This document shows, one piece after another, positions 1 to 12,000 of a stretch of 64,000 bases of DNA; position 1 is the first letter of the stretch; each line of letters opens with the position of its first letter. Source of the stretch: Schizochytrium sp. CCTCC M209059 (taxonomy: Eukaryota; Sar; Bigyra; Thraustochytrida; Thraustochytriidae); NCBI GenBank assembly GCA_000818945.1, contig KN805419.1, positions 5,659 through 69,658 on the forward strand, read 5' to 3'. The notes beneath the pieces are model-generated. The model did not search any database. It had not been told where the DNA came from and was given only the letters and a program-made list of their open reading frames with translations. Made by a program: the position numbers and the translations under genes.

Positions 1-810
1 GGGTGGAGAGGGCCCCTTAATACCTGTCGCTTTTAAGGGTGGAGAGCGTGAAGAAACCAAAGCAAATCTCCCACATACCTCTACGGTGGTCGCAAAAATT
101 CGGTTCATTACATAACATGTGAATGGACAGTATAGATTTGTCACCCAATTAGGGAGCGTAGTGGACTTGGTTGGAGGGTGTGGGAATTGAAACCGCTGAC
201 GGTTAAGAGCTTACGTATGCAAGGTGCGAGATGACGAGACGACACTCATCTAATGTGGAGGACGAAACAACTTCATCACGGATGATCGTCGAGGACAAAA
301 CTGACCCACACGTCAGAATGTCTGGCTGGCCTTGGATCCTGCATGACGGCTAAGAGCTTACGTATGCAAGGTGAGCGCGCGATGACGAGACGACACCCAT
401 CAAATGTGGAGGACGAAACAACTTCATCACGGATGATCGTCGAGGACAAAACTGACCTACACATCAGAATGTCTGGCTGGCGTTGGATCCTCCATTCTAT
501 CTACTTTACTCGTGTTTCTAACTGTTTTGCTTTCTCATGAAACGATGAGCAGGCTCGGCAAAAGAACTAACGACTTCTTCTTCCTCTTCTTCTTCGCATG
601 CCGGTGGGTGGGTAGGACGAAAGTGGGTCTATTACGGATAAGAAAATTTGCAAGATCAGAAGCTGCCTGGGAGAGTTTCCTTCCCTCTGCCATGTGAAGT
701 ATTACCATCTGATTTATTATTGCCAGCCAGGGATTGAAGAGGGTTTCACATGGATTGATAATGCATAGAGAAAAGCGAGTGGTCTGTATCAACAACCAGT
801 GTTACAAGTT
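1..810. other. Non-coding stretch before UBA3
   Basis: No reading frame here resembles a protein and the short frames are not conserved-looking. The stretch contains a 147 bp tandem duplication (listed separately) and an ordinary A/T-rich spacer from about 500 to 810, which would include the 3' untranslated region of the minus-strand UBA3 gene. I see nothing else. Confidence 0.6.
197..490. repeat. 147 bp tandem duplication, two copies
   Basis: Copy A runs from 197 to 343 and copy B from 344 to about 490, each starting TGACGGYTAAGAGCTTACG. They share long identical blocks, for example the stretch around ATGTGGAGGACGAAACAACT, and both end near GGCTGGCNTTGGATCCT. They differ by a few substitutions and one short insertion (GAGCGCGC versus GCGAG). 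It has no coding content that I can support. The unit may continue left of the window as a larger array. Confidence 0.85.
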
Positions 811-2473
811 TCAATCGAGTTTGATGATGATGCTTACGTTCTGGCCCGCAGGATATATCGGGTCCGTGACGGTGATGATGTCGCCGGACTCGAGAAGGTC
901 GCTGAGCTTTTTGGAAAGATTTGCCTCGGTCTGTTTCCGCAAAGCCTCTGGCTTTTGAATGTACAGAGAGAGACCCGGTTTGGCGATGGAAGGCTTCTCA
1001 AGTTGGAGAGTCGAGTCACTCATGAGGCGGTCCATGAGCGCCTGCAGCGTTTCCTCCGCGTCCATGCTCCAACGCAATTCTTCGGCATTGCACACGGGAC
1101 AATCCGGCTTGCGTCCATACTCAAACGTGTACGAGTACACGCCTGTCGTTCCATTGTACATGTAGTAGGTATTGAGAGACTGGGAGCTCCAGGACAGCAC
1201 CTTGAAGGCCTCATTGACGCAGGCTCCCGCAATGATGGCATTTGTAGATGCCACAGCGGGGATAATGTTCTTCACTACTCCCATTGTCAACATGTACGTG
1301 ACACCCTCAATATGAAATAGATTGGCACGGTCTTGAGCGAGCTCAAAGATGAAACGCATGTGCGCAGGGTCGTCCTTATCGAGCTTGACTCCGGCGCCAA
1401 ACTTTTTTACAAAGCCCTCGTAGATACGATCCGCCTCCGGGTTGCTGAGTGATTTGTTGATGGCGAATAGTACGTATGCGATGCAATGGTCGGGCTTGCG
1501 CGGCGTCTCTGCCACGGTACAAAGGGGAAAGTGAACTTGCGGTGGGAACGAATCCATGGAGCATTCGAAGCAAGAGGTCGCCATCGGGAGAATGACGCGG
1601 GCCTGGCCTTTAAATGCCTCGGTGCCACCGTCGATGAGCGGAATGACCGAGTCTGGGTCGACATTGCCCTCGTCATCGGTCTCTACCATTTGGTGAAGCA
1701 GACTGTTCATCCAGCGACGCGCCTTGATATTGTCCAAGCCGGCAATCACGACGCTAAACTGCCTGTAAAAAGTCTCGTCCTTTTCTTGAATCGGGCATGT
1801 GTGAGCGGTCACGGACACGCCGGGGACTCGTTTCTGAATAAACTCGGCAGCCACCTCTGCTTTCATTCGGCCCACATCTTTTTGGCGGAAGAGAAATTGC
1901 CGGTTCAAGTTCGTTACATCAATCGTATCGAGATCGATCACATCGATCGAGCGGAAGCCAGAGAGCGCGAGGTTTTTCAAAAGTTCACAGCCGAGGCCGC
2001 CCGCGCCAATGACCAACACACGCGATTGAGATCCGATAAAGTCTCGCGTTTCCTACATTACGCAAACGTAAAAGTCCACGTCATCAAATCTGTCAGTCAA
2101 TCAACATTGCCTCTTCGTCCTGCCTGAGAACTCCTCTTCTTTGTCGTTTTTTGTTTTATCTCGACCTTGCCGCTTATAGCACAAGGTCAAGAAGACCCTG
2201 CCTCTTGGCGTCAGATCAAGGTGCGCGAGGGACCTTGATAAAACGCGAGAAACCTACCTTGCCCGGGTAAAACTCTCCCGAGGGAAGTGGACCCGTTTCG
2301 TTACCGAACGGCGATGCGCGACTCAAAATGACATCGACGCCGCTCAAACTCTTCATCGAAAAAGATGATGACCCCGCCGTCGCTGTTGGTGCTGCCGTCG
2401 CTGTCGTCGCTAATGGCTGTGTTTCCATGGGGTCATTTGTCGTCGCCTCGCCCGAAGCAGCGTCGACGCCCAT
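811..2473 (-). CDS. UBA3: NEDD8-activating enzyme E1 catalytic subunit (UBA3)
   Basis: Activates NEDD8 with ATP, forms a thioester on its catalytic cysteine and passes NEDD8 to UBC12; it acts as a heterodimer with APPBP1/NAE1. Two exons: 2473-2258 (72 aa, ATG at 2473) and 2052-811. The 205 bp intron starts GTAGGT and ends TGTAG, in phase 0; the joined protein is 485 aa, close to the 463 aa of human UBA3. Visible parts are the nucleotide-binding GAGGLGCELLKNLALSG motif, the DLDTIDVTNLNRQFLFR strand, the active-site segment FPLCTVAETPR (Cys), a zinc-type CPVC near the C-terminus, and a C-terminal ubiquitin-fold E2-binding domain of about 80 residues. The first exon is Thr/Ala-rich, as is usual for this poorly conserved end. 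It is read divergently from PRMT3. Identification is firm; the exact start is slightly less so. Confidence 0.93.
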
Positions 2474-2621
2474 TTCTTCTTCTCTCTTCAGGGGGTCCAA
2501 GCACGCCGTGAAAACTCGCGCAACGAAACAGTCCTCTCTTTTTTCACTAAGCAAAACGAAGAAAGAAAACCCGGTCTGCGCCCTTGCAAGGCGTCCGCAC
2601 GCGCGCGCGCGCGCGCACAAG

Positions 2622-2663
<42 letters not shown>

Positions 2664-2904
2664 CGCTAGTTTTGCTTTTGTTTTGTTGTTTGCCCTCGTA
2701 CGTATCTTTGCGCGGGTTACTTTTTCCAGTAAAAAGACTCAATTTAAACGACGTCTAATATAGGTCCCTATTGATAGAACCCATTGGCGGAATGGCTGGC
2801 CTGCCCAGCAGGCCCGCCCGCGACGCCACCACGAGAAGCAAGACCCGAATCAGCGAGTTGCGCTCAGGGCCAGCAAAGCCGCGCCGGGCGATTCAGGAAA
2901 GGAG
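2474..2904. other. Divergent UBA3/PRMT3 intergenic region with (CTTG)n
   Basis: This 431 bp spacer lies between two divergently transcribed genes, so it should hold both promoters. It contains a short GC dinucleotide run (about 2599-2617) directly followed by a pure (CTTG)n tract at 2624-2663. I could not recognise a TATA box or other core element. Confidence 0.6.
2624..2663. repeat. (CTTG)10 microsatellite
   Basis: Ten uninterrupted copies of the tetranucleotide, preceded by an alternating GC run. On the minus strand this reads (CAAG)n, the same motif found in the leader of the receptor gene near 38349. Confidence 0.9.
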
Positions 2905-4656
2905 ATGTCGGACAAGGCAGAGGACCTCGTGCCAGATGGCGATCAGGAGCTCTCGGACGAGGAGCTCCTCGAGGAGGACCTCGAGGAAGAGGAGTGCCAA
3001 GACCTCTTTTCGGAGCGCATCTTCAAGAGCAGCAAAGCGCTCGTGCGTGCCTGCAAGGAGGACCATGGCCTCGACTTAGAAAAAGTGGCTCTCAAGGACG
3101 AATACCTTTGGATTCGCACAATCAACTTTTGCCGCAAGGAATTTGCCAAGCGGGAACGGTCCGTCGAGGAGATCGCTCAGTCCCTCCAGTCGCCAGACGT
3201 GCTTGCGTCTATTGACGCCGATGACTCCTTGCTGCAACCCGTCATGCAAGATGATGCTCTGCTTTATGCTTTCGATGACGTCGCAGCTCTCGCTGCCGCA
3301 GAGGATAATGCTGGATCAAAGGATGCTTCGCAGCCGGAACAACAGCAAACGCACGGAACCCACGTTGCTGCCGGAGCGCAAGCCGAAGGCGAGAACGACA
3401 GGTCCATTCCTGCTGAAGAGCGCATTGCCATGCTCGAAGACGAAGTTGCGACCTGCCGTGCCAAGATTCGCGAGCTTCTTGACGAGGTCATCGAACTCGA
3501 CGACAAGCTTGACTCCGGGTCCGATGACGATGACAATGACGAGGCGGAGAACGACGACGACGACGACGATCTCCCGGATCTCGATGAGGGTGACGCGACA
3601 CTCAAGGTTGACGGCGGCGAGCGTAAAACGAAGGAGACAAGAAATAAGAACAAGAAAAAAAGCAGCAAGAAGACTAAACGTGACGAACCCTCGGCCGCAG
3701 AGCGCAACGCTCCCGATGGCGGATACTTTGCCTCATACGGTCGCATGGGTATCCATGAGGAGATGCTACGCGATAGGCCCCGGACCGAGGGCTATCGTGA
3801 GGCTGTCGAGGCCGTTGTTCCGGGTATCGAGAACGCTACCGTTCTCGATGTTGGATGCGGCACCGGAATCCTTAGTATGTTTGCAGCCCGCGCCGGCGCC
3901 AAGCGCGTGGTTGCTGTCGACGCTTCGTCCATCGCAGAGCTTGCGGAAAGACTTGTCCGCAAAAACGGTTTTGCCGACATCATTGAAGTCGTCAACGGCC
4001 GCGTCGAGGAACTCGAAAGCAAGGTCACGGAGGACATCAAGGCCGATGTCATTGTGTCCGAGTGGATGGGTTATGGCTTGTTGTTCGAGTCGATGCTTGA
4101 CTCGGTGCTCGACGCCCGCGATCGCTGGCTCAAACCGGGCGGCGTCATGATCCCCTGCAAGGCTGCCATCTATTTACAAGGACAGAGCAACATGGCGAAG
4201 TTTGATTACTGGCGCGACGTCTACGGCTTCGACTACTCTGAGCTCTGCGAGATGCGCCCGCGGGATCCCGCTGTGGAGGTCGCAAACCCGGCCACCATCG
4301 TCACGGACCGTGCGCTCGCCTATGACATTGATATCGCCACTGTGCGAAAGGAGGATCTCGACTTTTCGGCGGAGATGACTCTTCGCGTCTCGCGTGACGC
4401 CACGCTTACAAGTTTTGTCATCTCCTTTGATTGTGCCATGGCGCCCGGCACTGACCTCGTACTCTCGACGGCTGCTGAGGCACCGCAGACGCATTGGGTC
4501 CAGACGGTCTTGTATCTGGAAAACTTTCTCACTGTCGTGGCTGGTCAGGAGCTCCTCGTTTCTCTCTCTTACAAGCGAAACGACCGTAACAAGCGCGATA
4601 TTGACATCACCCTCGCCATCGACAACAAGCATTACCGCGCTTACACCTTGAACTGA
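2905..4656 (+). CDS. PRMT3: Protein arginine N-methyltransferase, PRMT3-like
   Basis: Type I arginine methyltransferase that would transfer methyl groups from S-adenosylmethionine; PRMT3 classically modifies ribosomal protein S2 in the cytosol. It is 583 aa, intronless, with ATG at 2905. Residues 1-30 are very acidic. A PRMT3-type C2H2 finger region follows (Cys31 ... Cys50-x3-His54), but the second zinc cysteine is replaced by Leu with a two-residue insertion. A long acidic/lysine-rich linker (about 200-265) leads to the catalytic core: motif I VLDVGCGTGILS near residue 312, the double-E loop SEWMGYGLLFE near 382, and a THW loop (QTHWVQ) near 528. All catalytic residues look intact. It is convergent with the next gene, 134 bp apart. 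PRMT1/8 are less likely because of the N-terminal finger remnant. Confidence 0.9.
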   Translation: MSDKAEDLVPDGDQELSDEELLEEDLEEEECQDLFSERIFKSSKALVRACKEDHGLDLEKVALKDEYLWIRTINFCRKEFAKRERSVEEIAQSLQSPDVLASIDADDSLLQPVMQDDALLYAFDDVAALAAAEDNAGSKDASQPEQQQTHGTHVAAGAQAEGENDRSIPAEERIAMLEDEVATCRAKIRELLDEVIELDDKLDSGSDDDDNDEAENDDDDDDLPDLDEGDATLKVDGGERKTKETRNKNKKKSSKKTKRDEPSAAERNAPDGGYFASYGRMGIHEEMLRDRPRTEGYREAVEAVVPGIENATVLDVGCGTGILSMFAARAGAKRVVAVDASSIAELAERLVRKNGFADIIEVVNGRVEELESKVTEDIKADVIVSEWMGYGLLFESMLDSVLDARDRWLKPGGVMIPCKAAIYLQGQSNMAKFDYWRDVYGFDYSELCEMRPRDPAVEVANPATIVTDRALAYDIDIATVRKEDLDFSAEMTLRVSRDATLTSFVISFDCAMAPGTDLVLSTAAEAPQTHWVQTVLYLENFLTVVAGQELLVSLSYKRNDRNKRDIDITLAIDNKHYRAYTLN

Positions 4657-4790
4657 TATTCTCCTTCTTTCACCCTTTATCTTTTTTATCTTTTGGTAAG
4701 GTGCGATTTCCATGTCTCTTTTTCTCGCGGCGTATACGTTTACATTGTGGGCAAAAAGCGAGCTCTATTTGAGCTTACGGCAAGCACGCC

Positions 4791-5522
4791 TTACCGCAAA
4801 AGATCCACCGCAATGTCTTGCATCGGCCATATGGTATCTCCGAGCGACTCAGGCTGCGCAGGCCTTCCATGCAAGTCGAAAAAGTCATCCATCGTCATAG
4901 CATCGTCATGAGTGGCGATTGCAGCGATGCGCTCGCTCGAAACCAAAAGCGCTGGTTGCTTTTCCTGAATTCCACCCAACGCCGAAGAGACCTCGCGAGA
5001 GCCCAACTCCTTGCCGAGCAGTGTACAGCGTTGATAGGACTCAAATATAAACTTGGTCATGTTCTCCTCGGGAACTTCAAGATTCGCTTCTTTTGGGATG
5101 TTTACAGCCACAACCCCAAAGCTGGAATAGCTTCGGCCCGGGACATCATCGCAAAAAGCTGCGACGCGCGAGTCGTCGAGCTTGGCGGTCAAATTGGACT
5201 TGAAGGCCAGCACAAGGTCTCGCATGGCCTCGGAGCAGCCTTCGCAAAAGAGTATGCATGCCTGGCGCATCACAAGACCTACACCCGTCACGGTTCCACG
5301 ACCCTCGCACAGAGTCTCTATTTCGCGAACAAGCTCGTCTTGGGCGCCGCTGTGCGTTGCAACAAGCATGACGCGAGCAAGAATTGTCACCTCCTTTTGC
5401 CTCGTCAGCTCCAGGAGGTTATCCGGCAGACTCAGCGGCTTCACCGTCGCGGAAGGCGGCAGCTTGCCGGCGCCATCTACGCCCTCCGCATCCGCGCCAG
5501 CGTAGTCGGTTGTCTCCGCCAT
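4791..5522 (-). CDS. Small protein with a possible BLUF-like fold, TEX47-related (tentative)
   Basis: 243 aa from the ATG at 5522; upstream in-frame sequence has only a non-ATG start and is probably leader. After about 30 low-complexity residues comes a segment that reads as an alternating beta/alpha fold: a strand VTILARVMLVATHS, a helix DELVREIETLCEG, a strand VTGVGLVMRQACILFCEG and a helix MRDLVLAFKS. This order resembles the BLUF-type fold of the testis protein TEX47, which lacks the flavin-binding residues. I see no signal peptide or membrane segment. The C-terminal third (MTMDDFFDLHG and onward) is unassigned. The homology is recalled from pattern only, so the name is tentative; the reading frame itself is well supported. 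Confidence 0.5.
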   Translation of the reverse strand: MAETTDYAGADAEGVDGAGKLPPSATVKPLSLPDNLLELTRQKEVTILARVMLVATHSGAQDELVREIETLCEGRGTVTGVGLVMRQACILFCEGCSEAMRDLVLAFKSNLTAKLDDSRVAAFCDDVPGRSYSSFGVVAVNIPKEANLEVPEENMTKFIFESYQRCTLLGKELGSREVSSALGGIQEKQPALLVSSERIAAIATHDDAMTMDDFFDLHGRPAQPESLGDTIWPMQDIAVDLLR

Positions 5523-6071
5523 TCTCCACGAGTGTCTCGCCGACGGAGACCTCGCAGTGTCTGGCGCCCCGTCCTCGCCGTCGCGCAGAGAAATGTAAAG
5601 CAAGGTCGCCAGCCTTCAAGTTGTTGCGTGGTGCTTGTCTTGGCCAAAGGTGTGTGCGAACTTCAGCCCCGCTCTTAAATGTAGCCGTTGAGCCATGTTG
5701 CTTCGGCCAGTGCAGTGAGCAGCCTAGCATGTGAGTGAGTGTTGCCTGTGCCGGCGGCGCGCGGCAGCTAACCTGACAATGAATCGAGAGGTAGCCAGTG
5801 CTCGGCGACTGGTAAGGAGTATAATACGGACCTTTGTCTCTGAAGGTCCCCACTTTGAGGGCCACCTGCTTGTGGCAGCGGCAGCAGCAGCAGCAGCGGC
5901 AGCAGCGTGCGTCCCAGGCGCCGAGCATGAGCCCAGTCGAGGTCTTCTCAGCCTGTGACTAACTCCGCCACGTGCGCGTGGAGCGCGCGGGCTCTTTCTT
6001 ACAGACAGAGTCGCGTGTTCTGCTCGAGTTTTCGAGACCGCCACACCGTCGAGAGCGCGCCGGTTGACGCC
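5523..6071. other. Head-to-head promoter region
   Basis: A 549 bp spacer between the minus-strand 243-aa gene and the plus-strand giant gene. It contains a short GCAGCAGCA run near 5876-5907. Open frames in it on both strands are short and low-complexity. I see no recognisable promoter motif. Confidence 0.5.
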
Positions 6072-9000
6072 ATGCAGCACGAGCAAGCGCTGCTTGGGCC
6101 TGCGGCGCGTCGAGAAGCGCTTCGAAAACGCCTGCATCAAAAAGAGCAGCAAGCCAAGGCGCGGCTCTCGGCGGCATCACAACCTCCACCAGGTCGAGCA
6201 CCTCATGCTCACGACGATGGCGAGCTGCAACGAGACTCTGATGATAATGATCGTGCTTTGGAGACCAATGAAGACAACATCGACGGCCCAGCTGTTGAGC
6301 CTGGCGACGTCGCAGCGGAACTTAATGCACGCATTATCGAAGGCGCTCGCGAAAGCGTACAGCGTGCACTAGAACGCGAACGTCGAGATGAAGAGTATCA
6401 CGAGGAGAAGGCCTTGCGTGTGGAACGCAACGCCGAATTGTCTCGTCTTGCCATTGAATCCGAGGGAGTGGAGTTCGTCAAAGGAATCCATGAAGGCAGG
6501 GTCCTCTTTCATGGCACGGGCATTCCGGGCAAGGATGCTCTGCACAATCAAGTGGAAAACGCCGACGCAGAAGTCGATTTGCTGGTCGACAGCCATCAAG
6601 AGTGGACGCTGCGTTCACCAGAATTGCAAGAGGGACTGGAGGCCTTGACGCCTCGCACGCGGCAGCTCCGTCGTGACCGAGATAGCGAGCTCGGCGCAAC
6701 AATACTAGTTGCACAGGGAAGAATCGAGAAGAAACGGAATTTCCTGCTGCGCGTGCAGCGCGCAGACCGTGAAGCCAATGAGGCCCATGACGAGGCCGAA
6801 AAAGTAGCCGCGGAGGCCCAAGAGCTTCTTGAGAAGCTTCGCAAGCAACACAATGTTCTTTCCTTTGAGGCTCGGGCGAAAACGCGACGTGTAATGCTGG
6901 CAAAGCAAGCTGAGGCTTCTGTCCTGCGCAAGACAGCAGACGCGGCCAAGGAGGATGCGAAACAGCTCAAGCGGCACATGATCGAGCGAGGACTGGCGCC
7001 AGACTCCTTTGTAAGCACGGCAACGAATGTACAATCTTCGCCACATTTGGCCAAAACCAAGCTTCCTGCGCTCGGAGCTGACTTACGTGCACCACACACC
7101 GAGGCAAGCCATCTGACTGAACGCGACGCAAGTCAAGCTGATGATCCAGATCCGCCTTCGACACCAGATCCTCAGGACTGGGACTATCATCTTCGCGAGG
7201 GATTGAAAATGTCTCATTTGGAGCTCATGGATAGCTCTACACGTAGACAGCACCGAATGGCCGACGCGGAGGCGGCGTTGTCACGCCAGCAAGAGCAAGA
7301 GCTAGCTCAGATCAAAAACCGCGTTCGCTTGGCAAGAAAGGCGCAGCACGAAGCGCGTAAATCAGCGTCAACGGCGGGCAGACCGCCTTCTCAGAGCAGC
7401 GAGATGTCCATATCCACAGCAGCCTCCTCTGAGAGTCTCTTGTCCGAAAAGGGGAATATCAACGAAAAGGAAGGCTCCTCCAAACGTTCGGACGCTGCCG
7501 ATAATAGAGATGATAATGATGACGAGAGGCTTGATGCGACAGACTTTGTCGCTGCGGCCATGAGCGCGGCGAACGTTTCCCATCAAAATCGAAAGGTTCT
7601 AGTTAGTCAAGCTGATCTCGACGCCAGCACTGTCCGTGGCATGACGTTGGAAACAGCGCCCCCTTTTTGCAACGAGTGGGGATTCAAGCAACGATGTACG
7701 CGTGCTCAGTGCCAAGGAAGGCATTTCTACGTGTCACCCGAAGAAGCACAAGAATGGCAAATGCGGCGAGCCGCCGTAGATGCTAGTCTTGAAATGGGTG
7801 TTCTCGATGCCATTGCCTCGCGGGAACAGCTCATTGCCTCGGCTCGGAGCGAGGCAGAGGCGTGCAGTCGAAGGTTCCAAAGCCACCTTTCAGGATTTGT
7901 ACAGACGGAAGATGTTGGATCTCTCTTGTATCTTCTCAATCGTCTTCGGGCCGCGTCCGTGCGCGTCGTCGAGGCTCTTGTCAAGTGGAGACGCGGCGGC
8001 GAGACCCGCTTGAGCGCGGCAGAAGGCGCCGCGGAGACGTTTGCAGAATCCTTCCTCAAGCCGAGAGGCTGGGTTGTAAAAATCGGGTTCATGGGCGAAC
8101 AGCTGTATCCAGGATCCAAAGCGTTCAGTTCCAAGGTCAAGCGCTTCAGCCGCGACGAGGACGTCAACGGGAAAAGAGCTCTACGATTTCGGTACGTCGG
8201 TATTTACGAGACGCGCGAGCAGGCACTGCGCGCGTACGAAGACGAGATCAAGCGACTCATGGCCAAAGAAATGTGCGGTCCGGAGAACTTTCCCAAACCT
8301 AAGACAATTATCCGTGCCTGCGGCAAGCATTTTGCTGTAGAGAGCGAGATGGGTGTTCCAAATACGCGATGTGAGATTTGCTTCGCAAACTCATTCAATC
8401 ATTTTGGCAAGTATTCCCCCTCGTACATGTGGAACGGGCAAAATTATTTGCTTAAAATGCTTCATGACACCAATTTCCTCGAGGACATCGAGCTTTTGCG
8501 GCTTTTTTTCAAGGAAGAGTTTGAGGCGGGCAAGCTCTCGTTCCGCGGGAATCCCTTTCTACTTGCGGCAGACATCCAAAATGGCGAAAGGCGTGAGCTG
8601 CGCGTGCGAAAGGTTCGATCCGAAACCGCCTTGGCCGGGGACACAACCACAAAACAAGCAGCCGCAAATTTCGGCGTTCCCACAGACGCAGTAGTTGTAC
8701 ACCCAAATCAGTGCATCGAATGGCACGGCCACATGTCTCGTGGCCCACAGATCGCAGTCGGCAAACAGCGAGCATATATTTCGCTCCACGTTACCTCTCG
8801 CCATCTTGTGGATGAATTTGCTCGTAAGTACGAGGCTAAACACTTTGAGGTCGTCGACATGCGTAGGATTCGAGCAGCGCAAGCTGTTCTGCGCGAAGAA
8901 AAAGATCTCGCGCGCTATATGTACGAGTCGAGACTTGATGCCAAAGCCAAAGCCACACAGCTACTCTTGGCTGCAGAAAAACAAGCGCGAAGGGAGGAGC

Positions 9001-12000
9001 GCGCGAGGCGACGGGAAAACGGTGAAGAGGTCGAGTCCTCCTCCGAGAACGATTCTTCAGAGGAAAGCTCTTCTGGAGAAGACAACACACAATCTCCGGT
9101 AAAGGGGCCAGCCGCCGTGGGGAAGAAAGACGGCTCGTCGCGCAAGAAAAGGCCCATCGTCTTTAGGACGTACAAGACCCCGGATGTCCTCTCGAAGGAG
9201 GAGGTTGCCGATCTTTCGAATGGCACGGCGCGCCGTCGACGGGCCCCGCGATACAATCCGCAAACGCAAGCCGAGCGGCTCTCGGAGAGCAGGCTCCACA
9301 CGGCATACTTTTGGGAGCGGGGCGAGTACATTGCTGTGCAGCAAGTGCGTCACGAACTCTGGGGTAAAAAACCAGGCGTCTGGGCAACTGGGGACCCTGG
9401 TACCACCTTTGAGGGCATGCAGGTGCGTGGCGAACATCGAAAGCACTTTGATTTTAATCGAAAGCTCAAGGAACAGGGCAAAACGCTGGTGGCGCGTCGG
9501 AAGCGAATTCAACATCGTCTTGCGAAGAGTCTGCGTCGCGGAGACGCATGCAATCCCGAGACGATCATACAGCTCGTGCAGCTAGGGCGCGAAGCGCAAG
9601 GTTCGCTTTTGCTCATGGACTGTGACACCGCCGAGCTTTTTCTGCAAAAGTGGCAGCAGCGCACGCGGGCTGCGGGGATCATTCAGCGAAACTTGCGCGC
9701 CGCTTTTGCGCGCGCATTTTGCACAGATCTTCGTGTTCGAATTGCAGCAAACGCCGAACTCGAGCTGCGGCGAGGCCGTAACGCTGTCAAGTTGGCCCGA
9801 CGCTTTACACGCAAGGTTGTGCGCAAGTCTGTGCATCGCGCTAAGCAAAGAATGAAGCGCCCATTCCTCACAGAGGCTGTCGAGTATGAAGGAGAAACTG
9901 TCCTGGTGAGTATTCACGACGCCCACAAGCTTGGCCGCTTCACACGCAGCAAGGCCACGCTTCTCGAGCCGTGTTTTGCTTGTCGCGGTCTTACAACTCG
10001 AACACGTGAGCGCCGGGATCTTGCGTGGCTTTCTGTGCGCGGAGAACCGTGCGTTCCAGGCAATGTGGAATCCTGTGATCGCGGAATCGTTAAGCTGGAG
10101 CGCATTTTTCACGCTGGAGCTGGAAATGGGCCGTGCTATTGCCGCCGCGCGCATGCCTCCCACAGCCGCCTGCTTTTCGAGGCGTATTTTCCGGCCACAA
10201 GCCAGACCATCTGCGGGGTATTTCGTTTTGCATTTCTTTTACGAGGGCTTCGCCGCGTTGACGCGGGCATTGTGCAGCAAGCCCGCAGGGCCGCACGCAA
10301 GGCTGCCGACATTCTTTTGCGACGTGGGGCCTCTGCAGCGCGGCTGCTGCCAAATTTGGGCGAGAGGACTGTGGTGCCAAGCACCTACGCGTGTCGAAAG
10401 AAACGCGAACTGCGTCTCCGACTCGTCCATTTAGTGGATCTTTTGCAAGAATTCGACCGTCGTGATCGGCATTGTCATCGACTTTGGAAGGGAACGCAAG
10501 GCTTGTATCGCGGAGTGAAACGAAGAGCACGCGTGGCGCAAGAAAACTTGAAATGGCGTGAAAAGGCGCATGTACAGGCCTCTGAGCACTTGCACAATGC
10601 TCATGCCACCATGCTTGCAGCACAGGTCCACAAGCACGCCATGGTGCAAGCCTGCGACACGGCGTTGAACTTTTCTAAGCGACAAATCGAGCTCTATGAG
10701 GACCTTTCGCTCAGTACCAATCAGCAGGCCTGGGATCCGCTTGAAAACGCCAACAACGCGATTTACATACAGCGGAAATGGCAAGCCACGAAAGCGGTCG
10801 ATCTCGCGATACATATTCGCAACCTTGCCATTCATCGCGCCTTTGAAGCCAGCATCGAATATGCGACGAGCAAGGATCATGCCGTTCAAACAGCCTCACT
10901 TCTTCGGTCGACGCAATGCGAAATTATGCCAACAATCGAGCTTATTCAAAAAGACACGCGAGCTGTCCGAGACCTCTTGCACGCAAGCTTGCGAGCAATC
11001 GTGCAAACCTCGATTAGAAAACTTGTCGCGATCAAGCGAGGACGACAGTCGCGAGCAGGCCCGCTGGTGCAAAGATGGTGCTTGTTGGAGAGGCAACCGC
11101 GACATCTTCGTGCAACAACGAACCATAATACTCTCTTTCGCCAAGGCCGCATGATTGAATCCCCTCCTTTTGTGGGTCACGTCAGGGAGTCAATTCGAGC
11201 CATCATTCAAGTTTTCGAGCTCGATGCACCAAGCAACCCACGTGTGCCAGCCTTGCCCCCGAGCTGGGTGCGCTCCAACTTTACGCACAGTGCAGGGATC
11301 GAAGGTTTCGACCCATATGTCGCCCTTGCCGGACCAATTTTTGGAGGCCCACAACACAAGCCAACGGTAGAGGAGGCCATGTGCATGCTTGTACGCGATC
11401 GAAGCGCGTGGGACAATAGTCTCGCACATCAGTGGTCCATCAGTTTCGACGTAGAAGACGCGATCGTACAGCCGCCATACGTAGGAACGATTCGAGTCAG
11501 CGTATACGATGCTAGCGCGAGTCAAGCCACGGAATGGGAGTTGGATCCAATTGATTTACGTCTTTTACTGCTCGAGCCACACGCCGGTCTTCCCGGCGCG
11601 CCAATCCCGGAAGTATTTTCATACACACATGTGCAAGGACTTTTGCTCGCCTCGCGTGACGCAAACGGAATGCTCACGCACCAAAGCATGCGAAAAGCCA
11701 TTGATGCTCTGCGGCGAAAAGTAGTAGGTCGTCTCGTTCAGCTCGTCCATCTCAATGTCATTGATGGAGGCTTAAGGCTTGGCAAGCTCTACTTTCAGCG
11801 TCTTCGGCGAAAGCTTTTCAACTCGCTTTTCCCAACGCAGTGGTGGAAAGATCTTTGCAGCGGTCGCAGCAGTCTTCAGGGCCATATGATTCTTGGTGGC
11901 ACGTACATGATTGCAGGCGCTCCTGCCTCGGTCACTGTCTTTGAAAATCAGGGCGATTTGACCGTACGAGTGTGCTGGTCACGCGCACGCGTACTTGCAG

